Shown piece after piece: positions 54,266 through 63,964 of a DNA stretch of 64,000 nt. The notes beneath the pieces are model-generated. The model had not been told where the DNA came from. It did no database searches and was given only the letters and a program-made list of their open reading frames with translations. The stretch's first letter is position 1. Each line of letters begins with the position of its first letter. Location of the stretch: assembly GCF_905171775.1 (NCBI RefSeq), contig NC_053492.1:182912278-182976277 (forward strand), read 5' to 3'. The position numbers were made by a program, and so were the translations under genes. Source of the DNA: Rana temporaria. Lineage: Eukaryota > Chordata > Amphibia > Anura > Ranidae.

Positions 54266-54568
54266 GTGTTCTATTGGGTTGAGGTCAGAACTCATTGCAG
54301 CCCAGTCAAGTTTCTCCACCCCAAACACGCTTATCCATGTCTTTATGGACCTTTTTTGTGCACTGGTCCAAATCATTTGGTGGAGGGGGTTATGGTGTTT
54401 TCAGGGGTTGGGATTGGCCCCTTGGTTCCAGTGAAGGGAACTCTTAAGGCATCAGCATACCAAGACATTTTGAAGAATTTCATGCTCCCAAATTTGTGGG
54501 GACAGTTTGGGGATGGCCCATTCCTGTTCCAACATGACTACGCACCAGTGCACAAAGCAAGGTCCTGA
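54266..54568 (+). pseudogene. Tc1-type transposase remnant
   Basis: The open frame contains 'GVMVFSGVGIGPLVPVKGTL', 'AYQDILKNFMLPNL' and 'FLFQHDYAPVHKARS'. These correspond to the region between the first and second catalytic Asp of Tc1 transposases; the family's 'QQDNAPxHxA' box appears here as 'QHDYAPVHKA'. The N-terminus is foreign, and the sequence order is shuffled relative to a normal element, probably by internal deletion. Inactive. Confidence 0.65.
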
Positions 54569-54649
54569 CCTCAACCCGATAGAACACCCTTGGGATGAAT
54601 TCGAGTGGAGACTGTGAGCCAGGCCTTCAGGGTTAGGTTAAAAAAAAAA

Positions 54650-55563
54650 TATCCAAATCTTTGATGATTCCTAAGAGCACCATCAAATCTATCAGAACCA
54701 AATGGAAAGAACACAACACAACAGCAAACCTACCAAGAGATGGCCGCACACCAAAACTCATGGACCGGGCAAGGAGGGCATTAGTCAGAGAGGCAGCACA
54801 GAGACCTAAGGTAACCCTGGAGGAGCTGCAGAGTTCCACAGCAGAGACTGGAGTATCTGTACACAGGACGTCAATAAGCCTTATGCTCCATGGAGTTGGG
54901 CTTTATGGCAGAGTGGCCAAAAGAAAGCCATTACTTTCAGCAAAAAACAAAACATCACGTTTTGAGTTTGCGAAAAGGCATGTGGGAGACTCCCAAAATG
55001 TATGGAGGAAGGTGCTTTGGTCTGACGAGACTAAAATTTTACTTTTTGTCCATCAAAGAAAATGCTATGTCTGGTGCAAACCCAACACATCACCCAAAGA
55101 ACACCATCCCCAGTGAAACATGGTGGTGGCAGCATCATGCTGTGGGGATGTTTTCCAGCAGTTGGGACTGGGAAACTGGTCAGTTGAGGGTAAGATGGAT
55201 GGTGCTAAATATAGGGATATTCTTGAGCAAAACCTGTGCCACTCTGTGTGTGATTTGAGGCTAGGATGGAGGTTCACCTTCCAGCAGGACAATGACCCCA
55301 AACACACTGCTAAAGCAACACTTGAGTGGTTTAAGGGGAAACATGTAAATGTGTTGGAATGGCCTAGTCAAATCCCAGACCTCAATACAATAGAAAATCT
55401 GTGGTCAGACTTAAAGATTGCTGTTCACAAGCGCAAACCATCCAACTTTCAGGAACTGGAGCAGTTTTGCAAGGAGGAATGGCCAAAAATCCCAGTGGTA
55501 AGATGTGGCAAGCTCATAGAGACTTATCCAAAGCGACTTGGAGTAAAAGTTGGACCAAAGTAG
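54650..55563 (+). pseudogene. Tc1 transposase, nearly complete but frameshifted
   Basis: The frame from 54,661 gives the second helix-turn-helix ('STIKSIRTKWKEHNTTANLP', 'DGRTPKLMDRARRALVREAA'), then 'VHRTSISLMLHGVGLYGRVA' and 'VLWSDETKILLF' with the first catalytic Asp. Near 55,080 the frame shifts: 'HHPKNTIP' and then 'HGGGSIMLWGCF' are in other frames and a stop lies at 55,114-55,116. The original frame returns with 'GKMDGAKYRDILEQN', 'FTFQQDNDPKHTAKATLEWF' and 'QIPDLNTIENLWSDLKIAVH', so the second Asp and the Glu of DD34E are kept. The N-terminal ~60 residues and both transposon ends are missing. It was a cut-and-paste transposase; now broken. Confidence 0.88.
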
Positions 55564-55690
55564 TACAGGGACTACTTTGAAGTTGCACAGATATGAATGG
55601 TACTAATTGGAAATCATGGTGTATGACTTATCATGCGACTTTGCAGTCCTAAGTCACAGGACAAGTCACAAAAGTGTTAAAGGGGCCTCA
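55556..55690. mobile_element. Fragment of the 63,561-type MITE joined to the Tc1 remnant
   Basis: 'aaagtagtacagggactact' plus 'catgcgactttgcagtcc' resembles blocks of the family at 63,561 and 37,560. It begins where the Tc1 coding sequence ends, so the Tc1 3' part was lost at this junction. Confidence 0.45.
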
Positions 55691-55765
55691 ATATGAGTGT
55701 AACATGTTACAGACGGTGAAGTTAATATTTAAGAATAAACCATCCTTAACACAACAACCCCAGTC

Positions 55766-56187
55766 AGGCCCCGTACACACGGTCGGACCGAACCGATGAG
55801 AATGAACCGAAGTTCAGTTTCATCGGACCAATCCGACCGCGTGTATAGGCCATCGGTCTGTTTTCCTTCGGTCCAAAATTGTAAAACATGCTTCAAAACC
55901 AAACCGATGGACCGCTGCCTGATCGGACCAAACCAATGGTTAGTACAGAAAAGCATCGGTTCAAAACCTGCGCATGCTCAGAATCAAGTCGACGCATGCT
56001 TGGAAGCATTGAACTTAGTTCTATTCAGCACGTCGTGTGTTTGACGTCACCGCGTTCTGACCCGATCGGATTTTGGACTGACGGTGTGTACACATATCAG
56101 GCCGTACGGCCACTTCAGAGGTGAACCGATGAAAACGGTCCGACGGACCAGTCACATCTGTTTGGTCCGACCGTGTGTACAAGGCCT
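55766..56187. mobile_element. Harbinger-like MITE, 'gtacacacggtcggacc' ends
   Basis: The left end 'ggccccgtacacacggtcgg' and right end 'ccgaccgtgtgtacaaggcc' are near-perfect inverted repeats. Internally 'ccgatggaccgctgcctgat' and other 'ccgatg' words recur. The 3-bp flanks are TCA and TAA, close to the TWA expected. It shares internal 'gcgcatgctcagaatcaagtc' with the next element (about 55,971 and 56,563), so the two are related families. Confidence 0.8.
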
Positions 56188-56362
56188 AAGAGTTCATTGT
56201 AAACTGCATTCAGTTACCTTAATTTTCATGTTTTCTGTCCCCCTGTTTTCTCATTAAATGTTCTCCAAATTTTGTTGCTGCTCACTACCATCTCTTTTAG
56301 AAAGAATTAAATTGCATACAAGTGAAAAACCCAGCACAGTTAAAAAACTGACATGAATCTAA

Positions 56363-56776
56363 AGCCGTGTACACACGATCGATTTGTCCGATGAAAACAG
56401 ACCGATGGATTGTTTTCATCGGACAAACCAATCGTGTGTGGGCTCCATCGTTTTTTTTTCCATCGGTGAAAAAAAATAGAACATGTTTTACATTTTTCCT
56501 ATGGATAAAAAAAAACAATAGAAAAATCAGATTGTGTGGAACTCCATCGGACAAAAATCCACGCATGCTCAGAATCAAGTCGACGCATGCTCGGAAACAT
56601 TGAACTTAATTTTTTCGGCTCGTCGTAGTGTTGTACGTCGCCGCGTTTTGGCACGATCGGATTTATGACTGATGGTGTGTAGACAAGACTGATGAAAGTC
56701 AGCTTCTTTGGATATCCAACAAAAATAATCCATCGGATTAGATTCCATCAGATATCCGATCGTGTGTATAGGGCAT
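56363..56776. mobile_element. Harbinger-like MITE with TAA duplication, 'tacacacgatcg' ends
   Basis: It starts 'agccgtgtacacacgatcg' and ends 'cgatcgtgtgtatagggcat', flanked by TAA at 56,360-56,362 and 56,777-56,779. Internal 'ttttcatcggacaaaccaat' and 'tcagaatcaagtcgacgcat' link it to the neighbouring element. The start of the truncated element at 1,006 belongs here too. Confidence 0.85.
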
Positions 56777-56779
56777 TAA

Positions 56780-57239
56780 ACGTATTAAAGTTACAATTGC
56801 GCATTTGTAGAAAATTCTATATAAACAGTATCAACCCCCATATTTGGGGTTTATGGTTATAATTGTCAGTTACCCACATCTCTGTGATGTCTGTACAACC
56901 AGGGGTGGACTGATCATTAGGGCACTGCCCGAGGACCTGGTACCAGTAGGGGGCCCCATGAGAGTACCTCCGTCCCAAGGAATCTGTGCTGTTCCCGGAG
57001 CCCAGTGCCGGGAAAAGTTCCAGCACTGAGCTCTGGTAAATGGCATGAGGGGACCCCTGCTCTCATCCCGGAATCCCAGGAAATCAAGAGAAGAGGGCTT
57101 TAGATGCCCACAGATGACATTGAACCTGCCTGCTTCTGAGATCTGGTTAGTCTTCAAATATTTTAACACAAACTACCAGGGACTACACATATGACATTTT
57201 CCAAATGTTGCTAGATATGTTTAAACAAGTACGGAGGAG
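56780..57239. other. Mostly unrecognised; one hAT-like end
   Basis: 'caggggtggactgatcatta' at 56,900 resembles a hAT terminus. The rest, including a short frame around 'gttcccggagcccagtgccgg', is unrecognised. Confidence 0.35.
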
Positions 57240-57793
57240 TGTTTAAAAAGAAATGTATTTGGGGGACTGGAACTCTACTTCAAAAACATAATGTTATGAT
57301 AGGCTGCTCTGGAAAGTGCAAGCTAATCACATTAATATCTTAAGGGTTATACCCTGCTTTAAACTGCTACACAACTTTATCCCTGAGCTGTCTGGTGTGT
57401 TCCTTGGCCTTCATGATGCGGTTTGTTCACTAAGGTTCTCTAACAAACCTCTGAGGGCTTCACAGAACAACTGTATTTATACTGAGATTAAATTACACAC
57501 AGGTGGATTATATTTACTAATTAGGTGACTTCGGAAGGCAATTGGTTCAACTATATTTTAGTTAGGGGTATCAGAGTAAAGGGGGCTGAATACAAATGCA
57601 CGTCACACTTTTCAGATATTTATTTGTAAAAAAATTGAAAACCATTTATCATTTTCCTTCCACTTCACAATTATTTGCCACTTTGTGTTGGTCTATCACA
57701 TAAAATCCCAATAAAATACATTTACGTTTTTGGTTGTAACATGACAAAATGTGGAAAATTCCAAGGGGTATGAATACTTTTTTTAAGGCACTG
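57240..57793. mobile_element. Terminal part of another Tc1-like transposon
   Basis: The right end 'atgaatactttttttaaggc' + 'actg', followed by TA, and 'gacaaaatgtggaaaattcc' are typical of a Tc1-like family whose other end begins 'cagtgccttgaaaaagtatt'. Inside, 'ttccttggccttcatgatgc' and 'ctaacaaacctctgagggct' are known parts of such elements. The left portion is missing; the start is approximate. Confidence 0.65.
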
Positions 57794-57821
57794 TATATAC
57801 TAATAATTTGTTATATATTAG

Positions 57822-58060
57822 TGAGTGAGTAACTTGTATAGTGCTACAAATGCAAACTAAATCGCCTCAAGGTGCTTATTTCCATCCGGTGTTGTCCTTA
57901 TCCTTCAGAAGAGGTGGGTCTTAAGTTTTTTCCTGAAGGCCCGATGGTTTTCTTCTATGCAAATGTTTGTCGGAAGAGCGTTCCTTGGACTGCAAATCTT
58001 CGTTCTCCCTTCGATTTGTAGTTGGACTTCGGGATGTGGAGGAGGTTTTGATTAGAATGC
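57822..58060 (-). mobile_element. L2-type LINE 3' end, second copy
   Basis: 'gtgagtgagtaacttgtata' + 'gtgctacaaatgcaaact' and 'cagaagaggtgggtcttaag' + 'ttttttcctgaaggccc' match the 3' end of the LINE at 48,558-48,780. It is truncated near 58,060 ('gatgtggaggaggttttg'). Confidence 0.7.
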
Positions 58061-58067
58061 TTTATAC

Positions 58068-58571
58068 TAATAACTACAGTGGTAATGCTGGGGGGGGGGA
58101 GGGGTTCTGATCAGCCAACTGAGGTGCTCTTGATCAAGGTCATCTGCTGATCTGAGAACTGTAGTGGGGACTTTCAATGGCAACTCTAATCACAGGTAGT
58201 GTTACTCTCTGTGTCTCCGACTTTGTGGTGTCTCATAGCAGTGACACCTATGCCGGAATCAGGAGACAGGGTCGCCTCCAGTCCCTCCCACTTCACATTC
58301 CTCACCAGTCAGCTGACCTCTAGTCTCTGCCCCCCAGCCATGCAGTGAACTGAATGGGCGGCTGCGAAGAGGCTGAGTAGGCGGCCGCGGGCTCGGGCTC
58401 CAGCAACAGCCCAGCTGGGCAGCCACAGGCTCCAGGGACAGCCTTGCTGGGCGACCACAAAAAGGCTGGGAGAACGGTGCAGGCTTCAGGAACAGCCCAG
58501 GATTCCGTGACCCCTGGCAAATCATCATTCGACCCCACGAGGGGGTCCCGATCCCCAGGTTGAGAACCACT
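58068..58571. mobile_element. Possible hAT-like element ('gagaaccactg' end)
   Basis: The right end 'caggttgagaaccactg' is a typical hAT terminus. 'ctttatac' follows it (58,573-58,580) and also occurs at 58,060-58,067, suggesting a duplication. The left end, however, reads 'taataactacagtggtaatg', with the inverted terminus starting about nine bases in, so the left boundary is uncertain. Confidence 0.45.
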
Positions 58572-58572
58572 G

Positions 58573-58929
58573 CTTTATACAAACGTGTACAAAAATTCAT
58601 GGGAAAAACATTTGCTTTTAACATTCAATGATGTCGCAAACAGACTTTCCTGAATGAAAACTGCATTCACTGTTAGAAATTTGTTAGAGAAACATTTTCC
58701 ATCCTGCTCCTTTGCATTTTCGCAAAAGACGATTTGACCCCACTAATGATTAGAAGAGAATTTTTGAGGATATGGGACTTTATAGGTGCATTGTAATCTA
58801 AAGAGTCACCTGAAAGTTTATATAAAAGATATACAAAAATATTTATTAAATGAACAGTATCATACAAGTGATGCATACAGTATAATCATAGCCATAGGTG
58901 TACACAAGCATCCTAATTTTGACAATGAA
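58573..58929. other. No gene recognised
   Basis: AT-rich sequence. 'atttgaccccactaatgatt' + 'agaa' near 58,732 resembles 2,155-2,177 ('atttgacccccactaacga'), hinting at a shared old repeat. Confidence 0.4.
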
Positions 58930-59345
58930 TTAAGCCCCCCCTTTACTTACCCGACCCCTCAAAAGTCCCACGCCGTGAATGAGCAGTCTTATTTGCCGTC
59001 TTCCCGGCTCATTCATTGGTTGATTGAAAGCAGCGCAGCCATTGGCTTGCGCTGCTGTCAATCACATCCAATGACGCGGCGCGCCAGGGGGCGGGGCTGA
59101 GTGATAAAGTGAGCGGCTATGGCCGCCGGCTGTATCATGGGAGCGCGCCCGCAAGAACTCAACATCATGCGAGAGAGCCCGCATGAAAGTGTTGTGTCCT
59201 TGTGAGGAGGAGCCGAGACAGCCACCGAGGGACCCCAGAAGACGTGGATCAGGGCCACTCTGTGCAAAACGAGCTGCACAGTGGAGGTAAGTATAACATG
59301 TTTGTTATTTAAAAAAATGTATATATATCTTTACTGACCCTTTAA
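58930..59345 (-). repeat. Family B repeat, complete-looking copy
   Basis: It runs from 'gccccccctttacttacc' to 'atctttactgaccctttaa' and contains 'ctcattcattggttgattga', 'agcagcgcagccattggctt', 'aggtaagtataacatgtttg' and 'gggaccccagaagacgtgg'. It is in the reverse orientation relative to 23,531-23,926. Confidence 0.7.
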
Positions 59346-59614
59346 CAATACTGGGAGCCTTGTCAAGCAACGGGAAGCATTAAATGTCTGATAAATTGGA
59401 AAAATATTGCACAAACCTAGAAAGTACACGAAAGTATATATAGAACGATCCTTATTGCTTAGCATGCCAACTATGCGATATCCTGTTAGGCATCTTTTTA
59501 TTTATATCTCACCTGTGCTTGCCTCAATTCTTGCCTTAATTCTAAGTCGGTGACACCCATCCATGAGTCACTATGGACTTCAAATGATAAGAAGAGGAAA
59601 GAGACACAGGGAGG

Positions 59615-59784
59615 TAGGGTTGCCAACTCATCCCTTTAAAACAGAACACATATGAATTACACAGGTTCTGAGGCTAATTTAATGCAAATAAGGCACCAAG
59701 TGAGTTTAATTACCTCCTTAATCAGCCACAGAACCTGTGTAATTAATATGTGTTCTGTTTTAAAGGGATGCGTTGGCAACCCTA
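59615..59784. mobile_element. Short hAT MITE, perfect 8-bp duplication
   Basis: The ends 'tagggttgcca' and 'tggcaacccta' are flanked by 'cagggagg' (59,607-59,614 and 59,785-59,792). The inverted homology extends inward ('atccctttaaaacagaacac' / 'gtgttctgttttaaagggat'). Termini resemble the element at 4,459-4,852. It lies in the left arm of the foldback. Confidence 0.92.
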
Positions 59785-60809
59785 CAGGGAGGAAAAAAAT
59801 CTCCCAAGGCGCAATACCAGCACCTGTCTGTGATCAAACAAACAGAACAAGAGTATGACCACGCACTTAGAACCAGGTCAGGCAGACAGAGCTCCACAAA
59901 CATCTAATTGGATAAGAAAATACCTGCTATCCCGGGCTCCCAGGAATCCCAGCAGCATGGCTCTTACCATGAAGGTCCCTTTTTTTGGGGGGGAGTGCTA
60001 TCTTATCTTGTTTTGTGTTGTCCTTGCAGTCTATTCAGCCTTAGGTCCCCCAGCCTTAGGTCCCCGTGCGTACGCCCAAGGGTGTCCACGGGATTGACTC
60101 ACCTAGATGGGGCTCTCCTGTGCACATCCGCCCCGAGGTGCCCTTGTGGCTTGGTTTTCCGGATACACGGTGCACGGTGACAACTTTCCACACACATGGG
60201 GAGGGATCAGTATATGGTCCCTGCCCCATGGGCGTATACATCACCAACACCCCTTTAGGCTGTGTGGGGGTGTCCCGCAGTGCTCTTTGTGGCTTCCAGT
60301 TTCCGGGAGTTAGTCCACGTCATGCTAGCTCCTCCCCTTTTTGCATCCGCGATGCGCCATCACGGCATGACGTCATGTGCTGCATTTTGGCGCAACAGGG
60401 AGAGGTATTTTTTTTTTTTTTTTCAAGAAATGTATTGGGAACAGGGAGAGGTATTTAAGGACCCATATGGTAGGAGCCATTCTGCTGGGATTCCTGGGAG
60501 CCCAGATGGGATAGCAGGTATTTACTTATTCAATTAGATGTTTATGGAGCTCTGTCTGCCTGACCTGGTTCGAAGTGCGTGGTCATACTCTTGTTCTATT
60601 TGATCACAGAGAGGTGCTGGTATCGCTCCTTGGGAGATTTTTCTCCTTCCTGTGTCTCTTTCCTCTTCTTATCCTTTTAAGTACATAGTGACTCATGGAT
60701 GGGTGTCACTGACCTAGAATTGAGGCAAGCAGAGGTGAGATATAAATAAAAAGATGACTAACAGGATATTGCATAGTTTGCACGATAAGCAATAAGGATC
60801 TTCCTTTAA

Positions 60810-61246
60810 AGCGGAGCTCCACCCTACTTTCAACAATAGGCTAATCATACTTCTGACAATCAAAACTGAGATTTTTATCTTTAAAATCTAAACAGTACCT
60901 TTTACCTATACATCACAACGGGGCGCTAACTTTAAATTGCGACGCCTACCGTTGTGATGGCAACACAAGCTGACGCCGCTGCTCCCCGTTTGCGAGTGCG
61001 CTTGCGCGGGATCGAGCGGTGGATGCTGGGACATCAGCATCACCGCAACAAGGAAGTGCCTGCTTGTGGGCTTCTAATGCCCACAGTTAAAATGGCAACG
61101 GCGCAACGAGCGGAATTTAAATGTAAATAGCAGACAGAATGACAGTGGAGCGGACGTTGGACACCAAATACGTGAGTTTATTTGAGCTATGCTATTAACT
61201 ATTTAACTACCCCCAGAAAAAAACGTATTTGTGTGGGAGATCCGCT
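60810..61246. mobile_element. TTAA-flanked MITE ('agcggagctccaccc' end)
   Basis: The left end 'agcggagctcc' and right end 'ggagatccgct' are flanked by TTAA (60,806-60,809 and 61,247-61,250). The interior has 'cacaacggggcgctaactt' mirrored by 'gcgacgcctaccgttgtg'. The element interrupts the right arm of the foldback. It shares terminus and TTAA edges, but not the body, with 13,916 and 34,799. Confidence 0.8.
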
Positions 61247-61273
61247 TTAAATATACTTTCATGTACTTTCCAG

Positions 61274-61704
61274 CATAGGTGTGCGCAGCCCATTGCATTA
61301 GGGTGTGCACCCCAAAGCTCAAACACACACGCCTTTCTCCGTAGCCTCAGCTGCACAGGACAGTGAATGAATGGGAAGTGCTCTGTGCTATGCAGCTTCT
61401 TGTTCATTCACAAACTGAAGCATAGTAAACACAGTTTATTATGCTTCGTTTATGAATGAACACAGCGAGTGAGTGTGTTCACTGTATTCATTTAGAAAAG
61501 GAAGAGGCCAGTAAATTACATATTTACTAGCCCCTTCCCCATTCTCCATCCTGAAACATCCCCGCAGCAGCTAGGGGGAGAGGAGGGATGCCAGCAGCAC
61601 TGCAGGGTGGGGTTAGTCTGGGCAGTAGGGGGAATCTGCACTGCACGTAGGTCTAAGGGTGTGCCCAGGCACACCTGGCGCACCCCCTGTGCACACGCTT
61701 AATG
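61274..61704. mobile_element. hAT-type MITE with perfect 8-bp duplication
   Basis: The left end 'cataggtgtgcgcagcc' and right end 'gtgcacacgcttaatg' are imperfect inverted repeats, with 'agggtgtgcaccccaaag' and 'gggtgtgcccaggcacacc' as subterminal blocks. It is flanked by 'ctttccag' (61,266-61,273 and 61,705-61,712). It contains a palindrome around 'cagtttattatgcttcgttt' (61,430-61,450). It interrupts the outer right arm of the foldback. Confidence 0.88.
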
Positions 61705-61734
61705 CTTTCCAGGTTTGTGCAGTATTTTGTGCGG

Positions 61735-62453
61735 GGACCACCCTGTCATCCGCCGGCTCAGCGGGCACCCGCGATCGCCTGACCGTCTGTTTATACAATG
61801 TATGAACAGCGATCAGTCATTTCCCCAAGTCAGTCCACCCCGCCCTTCAGTTAGAACACACCTAGGGAACATACTTAACCCCTTCCTCGCCCCCTAGTGT
61901 TAACCCCTTCCCTACCAGTGGCATTTTTATAGTAATCAATGCATTTTTATAGAACTGATCGCCATAATGTCGCAGTACCGGTAAAAATCACTGATTGCCG
62001 CCATTACTAGTAAAACAAAAATATTAATAAAAATGCCATAAAACTATCCCCTATTTTGTAAATGCTATAACTTTTGCGCAAACCAATCAATAAACGCTTA
62101 TTGCGTTTTTTTTTTTTACAAAAAATATGTAGAAGAATACGTATTGGTCTAAACTGAGTAAAAACATTTTTTTTATATATATTTCGGGGATATTTATTAT
62201 AGCAAAAAGTAAAAAATATTCATTTTTTTCAAAATTGTCGCTCTATTATTGTTTATAGCGCAAAAAATAAAAACCGCAGAGGTGATCAAATACCACCAAA
62301 CGAAAGCTCTATTTGTGGGGAAAAAAGGACGCCAATTATGTTTGGGAGCCACATCGCACGCCCGCGCAATTGTCAGTTAAAGCGACGCAGTGCCGAATCG
62401 CAAAAAGTGGCCCGGTCTCTGACCAGCAATATGGTCCGGGGCTTAAGTGGTTA
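61735..62453 (-). repeat. Family A repeat, inverted copy
   Basis: Read on the minus strand it starts 'aaccacttaagccccggacc' and includes 'aattgtcgctcta' complement blocks, 'gcgcaaaagttatagcattt'-type sequence and the GC-rich distal portion ending 'gtcatccgccggctcag' complement. The plus-strand end is 'gcttaagtggttaa'. Confidence 0.7.
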
Positions 62454-63471
62454 AAAACATTCTCAAGGTAGAAGCAGCACAGAACTACAACACATGCCAA
62501 CAGAATATGAAATCATTTTTGTAGTATTGTGAAAAATAGTTATATGACAGCGTGTATAGCATTATATGAAGGTGTGAGCCTGTGGCACAGTTTGATCCCA
62601 ATGGGGGTGCCGGGAGCACGGTATCGATACCATACCTAGACTTGATCTAAGGTTAACATAGCCAATTAACCTACAAAATGGAAGAATTCCTTTTCTTGCA
62701 AATTTACGTGATGTATCATTGTTATCCCTACAGACGGAGCAATGTGTATTTTGCAATATCATATAACTCTCAGTATAAATGTGTTATTGTTCTGTTGTTA
62801 AAACACCTAATAAAAACTAATTGAAAAGAAATTATTTTTGTATCTCACAATGAAGGTGTGGGAGTATGGAAATGTTGATAAAAGTAGCCATTTGCTTCAA
62901 GGGTATAACCTTTTGTTGTACATACAAATAGGTCCAAAATAGTTTATTCTTCAAGTGCCATTTGAACACAATACAATAATAATAAAAAATCTCCTTTTGC
63001 AATGTATTAAATGTTTGCAGTTGTTTTGCACAAGTAGCTAGCAGGCATTGTTGTTTTATTACTGTTAAAGTCTGTGCAGTGAGAGAGTTTTTTTTAGAAG
63101 CTTCAGTGGCCTTGGGTTTTCAAACATCAAAAACTATCCAATAGACTTCCTCCTCATATATTTCACCAGTTAACATTGCCCACACTGACAAATACTACAG
63201 ACTGTTGTAAAATGAAAATACCTGTTGAAATTATTTGCTGACCAAATATAAAAAAAAAATACCATACAGGATGCTAGCATTGTCTTAATAACTTGAAAAC
63301 GGAACTTGGATCAACAAGAAAAATGAGCTTTGATAATAGGTGTGGACCTTCTCAGCCTTCCCAAGAAATCTGATGATCAGCAACTGTGTAAAGCATATTG
63401 TTTCCACAAAGCTAAGAAATGTCCTAGTGTTTGCAAATGTTCATGTGTTAGATGATGGACAAACACACTGG
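62454..63471. other. No gene recognised
   Basis: AT-rich sequence. 'ggggtgccgggagcacggta' near 62,604 is a local GC-rich patch. No coding frames or repeats are supported. Confidence 0.4.
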
Positions 63472-63908
63472 AGGAGATTAACTAAAACTGGTGTACACAT
63501 AATCTGATGCAGCTGTGCATAGTAACCAAACAGCTTCTAGGATTTATTGTCAAAGCTTAAGCCTAGGTTCACACTGCTGCGAATTCAAAATCGCGGTAAA
63601 ATGCAAGATTTTACCGCGATTTTGCGGCTGCGATTTTGCCGCGATTTCGGCCGCAATTTAATGTAAATCGCGGCCCGAAATCGCAAAAAGTAGTACAGGA
63701 ACTACTTTTTGAAATCGCAGATGCGGCGTCGCACTGATTAGGACAGTGCCATTGCCGACAATTGCCGCCGATTTGAGATGCGATTTGACATGTCAAATCG
63801 CATCTCAAATCGTTCCAAATCGTACCCAGTGTGAACCAGGGCTAATTGAACAAGCTCAAGTTAGAAGCTGATTCTGTGTGCACCAGTTTTAGTAAATCTC
63901 CCCCCACT
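63472..63908. mobile_element. Short palindromic MITE (37,261 family), split by another MITE
   Basis: 'gattaactaaaactggtgta' to 'ttgtcaaagct' is the left part and 'ttgaacaagctcaagttaga' to 'ccagttttagtaaatct' the right part of the family seen intact at 37,261-37,440. The inserted element is at 63,561-63,842. Confidence 0.75.
63561..63842. mobile_element. Harbinger-like MITE with TAA duplication, nested
   Basis: It starts 'gcctaggttcacactg' and ends 'cagtgtgaaccagggc', inverted with two mismatches, flanked by TAA (63,558-63,560 and 63,843-63,845). The body repeats 'cgcgattttgc'-type words and has 'aaatcgcaaaaagtagtaca' + 'ggaactactttttga'. Other copies: 37,560-37,806 and a fragment at 55,556. 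Confidence 0.88.
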
Positions 63909-63964
63909 GTGGCCTTTAGTGCGAGTTTATTCAGTATAAAAGGTTTGCCAAATGTGGAGAAAGT

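Larger units (their letters stand above)
53261..54640 (+). mobile_element. Tc1-like element, split by a MITE and 3'-truncated
   Basis: The left end 'ctatattgccaaaaagtatt' with 'gtgacgcctgcctttacac' is that of a common Tc1-like family of fishes and amphibians. After the MITE it continues 'gaactttaaaggcatcccag' and 'gttcaatattgagttggccc'. A transposase remnant follows at 54,266-54,568. The matching right inverted end is not seen; a second Tc1-type coding remnant begins at about 54,650. Confidence 0.75.
59403..61727. mobile_element. Large foldback inverted repeat with three MITEs in its arms
   Basis: The left arm (59,403 to about 59,985) reads 'gcacaaacctagaaagtaca', 'cgatccttattgctta', 'gacacccatccatgagtcac', 'accaggtcaggcagacagag' and 'ctgctatcccgggctcccag'. 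The right arm (about 60,455-61,727) has all of these in reverse complement and reverse order. To align them, three insertions must be removed: 59,615-59,784, 60,810-61,246 and 61,274-61,704. The uninterrupted arms are then about 400 bp each, with a loop of about 470 bp. The arms are clearly diverged, by mismatches and small indels, so this foldback is older than the palindrome at 15,821. No protein is encoded. Confidence 0.8.
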
